From the NCBI GenBank assembly GCA_003260075.1, contig QLIY01000353.1, forward strand, positions 85,673 through 149,672: a DNA stretch of 64,000 bases, read 5' to 3'. The notes beneath the pieces were generated by a model, which saw only the letters and a program-made list of their open reading frames with translations, made no database searches and was not told the DNA's origin. Positions 62,342 to 64,000 of this stretch are shown here, in pieces. Position numbers and translations under genes: made by a program. The stretch's first letter is position 1. The number at the start of each line of letters is the position of its first letter. This stretch comes from Phallusia mammillata (lineage: Eukaryota; Chordata; Ascidiacea; Phlebobranchia; Ascidiidae).

Positions 62342-62342
62342 N

Positions 62343-63346
62343 AAAATAACTCGAGTGCGCGATGTTTTTGTGCAATGTCTTGCAATTCTAACTTTAGCAA
62401 TGTACTGACAGTGAGTGTTGGATTAATGTTTTGTGTTTTTTAACTCAACTATTTAACAGACAACAAACTATATACAAACCAATTTATGTACCCCTTGCAA
62501 ATAGAATTTTGACGCATTTTCATCATAGAAGGTTTTCTAAAAGTTATAAGATATAGATTTGGCTTTTAAAACAAGCCCATAATCTCTGAGATAGGTCTCA
62601 GAAACTGTTTTTTGCGGCTTTCAAATGTTACGTTTATAAATATGAAACACGTGTACCTAAACACAAATTAGTTTCGAATCAATCCTGAAAAGCCAGATTG
62701 TTCTCCTTCGATTTTAACTGCAAGTACGCTTGACTTCCAAAGCTGCAAATATTTATGTTTAACACAGCCTTGCAAAGCGTTCGACTGTCAACAGTCAGCA
62801 GCCAATAGCTGAAGCGTTTCCTACAGAAGTTAATATGTGTTTGCCGGTTCCTGATGTAGCTTCCCATAGAATTGCAGTGTTCCATAAGGCCGAGAGAACA
62901 AAGAGCCACTGTGGGTGAAATCCACTAAACGTGGATGGTCGAATATAGCTGTTGCCATAAACGTTGTAAACATTTCAAGATATGGAAGAATTGTGGCACA
63001 CAATTGGAAAAAAAGGGTTTGACCCAATGTTTTCAGCCTAGGTTTTTTTTAGTAGGCATTTGATGCATTTGCAAGTTGTCTAAAGAACTTTTAAATGCTA
63101 CAGTACAAATGCAACCTCTTTATTTTACAGCAAAACACGTCTTTCTGACCTTTTATGTTTCTTATGTCATACACCTTTTATGTGAAGAAACGTAATACTT
63201 AGTATATCCAAGAAGATCTAAATACAATTCACGTAGCGGTCCTTTATAAATAGCTATGGGACTTATAAAGCACATGATTTTCTATTGGGTTAAGAGCAAA
63301 AGTTATTTGACCTTCCTACAGACTGGTATTTTTATCAATTTATTAC
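62343..63346. other. spacer between the truncated hnRNP gene and the SLC7 exons
   Basis: 1 kb of AT-rich sequence after the N. No exon of either neighbouring gene was recognised: the missing hnRNP RRM exons and the downstream SLC7 exons (TM9 onward) are both absent. The open frames at 62679-63027 on the minus strand have no family resemblance. Confidence 0.5.
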
Positions 63347-63845
63347 CATTGGCATGAATCCTGATCTTGCAGCCACAAACGCGATTCTCGCTTCAGAGAC
63401 TTGCGTTCTGGGTTCCGACAGAGGAAATACAGACAACGGTGAGAAAATACCAGGCCATTGCACCGAGGATTGGTTGGGCAAAACCCACAGCTACCGCTTT
63501 GCTAGACAACATCTCTGGAATACCAAGCACTGCAAAAAGGAAAACCAATTTTTGCTCCTTTGCAAAATCAAAGAGATTCGAATATAGAATCACGCTTAAA
63601 AAGGAAAAATTGCTCCAAACCAACCATACACCCGAAAAGACTAAACTTTAAGCATAATAACAAAGGTTATTGACATGAAGTGATAATAAAAATATTTTAC
63701 CAACTAATTTGTACCTGAAAGATATCCGACGTTGACAAGTAAATAAATAATTGTGACAGAGATCAATGATAAAATTGCGGCTCGCGGCAAATTCTTCTTC
63801 ATGTCCTGAATTTCTTCAGTCACGTTGTTCAGCATTGACCACCCG
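63347..63845 (-). CDS. SLC7 (L-type/y+L-type) amino-acid transporter light chain, two exons, frameshifted
   Basis: Exons 63845-63715 and 63529-63347, joined in phase (CTT TCA G / TG CTT). The first encodes SGWSMLNNVTEEI, the end of TM6 in LAT-type transporters, then TM7 (AAILSLISVTIIYLLVNVGY). The second encodes MLSSKAVAVGFAQPILGAM (compare LSSEAVAV in LAT1), TM8, and VGTQNAS. It then hits TGA at 63393-63395. The family sequence resumes one frame over as ARIAFVAARSGFMPM up to a GTAATA donor, so one base is missing or extra near 63390. These proteins exchange amino acids as heterodimers with SLC3 heavy chains. The exon ends abut a duplicated G-run junction. A sequence error or a haplotype-specific pseudogene are both possible. 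Confidence 0.8.
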
Positions 63846-64000
63846 CTGTAGGAAAAATTCCAAAATGGAAACCCCGAGCAATGTCCGCAAGGGTCAACTT
63901 TGACGTTTGCGGTGAGTCAAACGCATGTTGGGGGGGGGGGGACTGTAGGGAAAAATTCCAAAATGGAAACCCCGAGCGATATCCGCAAGGGTCAACTTTG
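63846..64000. repeat. duplicated intron sequence across a G run, window end
   Basis: A roughly 57-bp sequence next to the SLC7 acceptor occurs at 63846-63901 and again from 63944 to the window end, with two SNPs and a 1-bp indel. A 12-nt G run (63930-63941) precedes the second copy. The second copy begins at the splice acceptor, without the exon. Confidence 0.8.

Noticed and set aside
1..64000. tRNA genes
   Set aside because: I looked for GGTTCGAATCC-type B boxes with a matching A box and acceptor stem and found none convincing; a covariance-model scan would be decisive.

Overview
This is a eukaryotic, animal window. All coding sequence is split into short exons with GT/AG introns, and the proteins are metazoan families. 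Five genes can be read: prickle (planar cell polarity, minus strand, 44855 down to 475), a ZCCHC10-like CCHC zinc-knuckle gene (plus, 45609-46278), a HORMAD1/Hop1-like meiotic HORMA gene with a PHD finger (plus, 50088-59852), the glycine-rich C-terminal half of an hnRNP-like RNA-binding protein (minus, 62341-60471), and two exons of an SLC7 amino-acid transporter (minus, 63845-63347). Many introns are 55-110 bp, several very close duplicates differ by a few SNPs, and the HORMAD keeps a PHD/winged-helix region. I infer a highly heterozygous marine invertebrate, for example an ascidian; the species cannot be fixed from the sequence.

Layout. Positions 475-4072 hold ten tightly packed prickle exons (last LIM/PET exon to stop). 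Introns of 6.4 kb, 1.5 kb and 27.9 kb separate the remaining PET and N-terminal exons. The far 5' exons at 40349-40434 and 44823-44855 were recognised by phase-compatible splice sites and protein similarity; the fourteen exons sum to 3027 nt, exactly 1008 codons plus stop. Prickle and ZCCHC10 start head to head about 750 bp apart. Positions 46.3-50.1 kb are repeat-rich. The HORMAD gene has about 20 exons in 9.8 kb, with one intron swollen by tandem 115-bp repeat modules. It ends tail to tail with the hnRNP gene, whose upstream exons are cut off at an N. The window ends inside the SLC7 gene.

Three patterns cross gene boundaries. (1) Seventeen runs of 10-71 G occur, every one of them G on the plus strand. 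Most of the 10-13 nt runs sit exactly between two near-identical copies of local sequence, which looks like unmerged haplotype or contig ends. (2) Several short hAT-type non-autonomous transposons have recognisable terminal repeats and 8-bp target duplications; one of them proves that a G-run/N segment is extraneous. (3) A dispersed ~115-bp module lies in and around the HORMAD gene; in most copies its 3' half looks like a splice acceptor followed by a GC-rich hairpin.

No RNA gene, CRISPR array or intact autonomous transposon was recognised. The giant prickle introns hold no gene that I can support.
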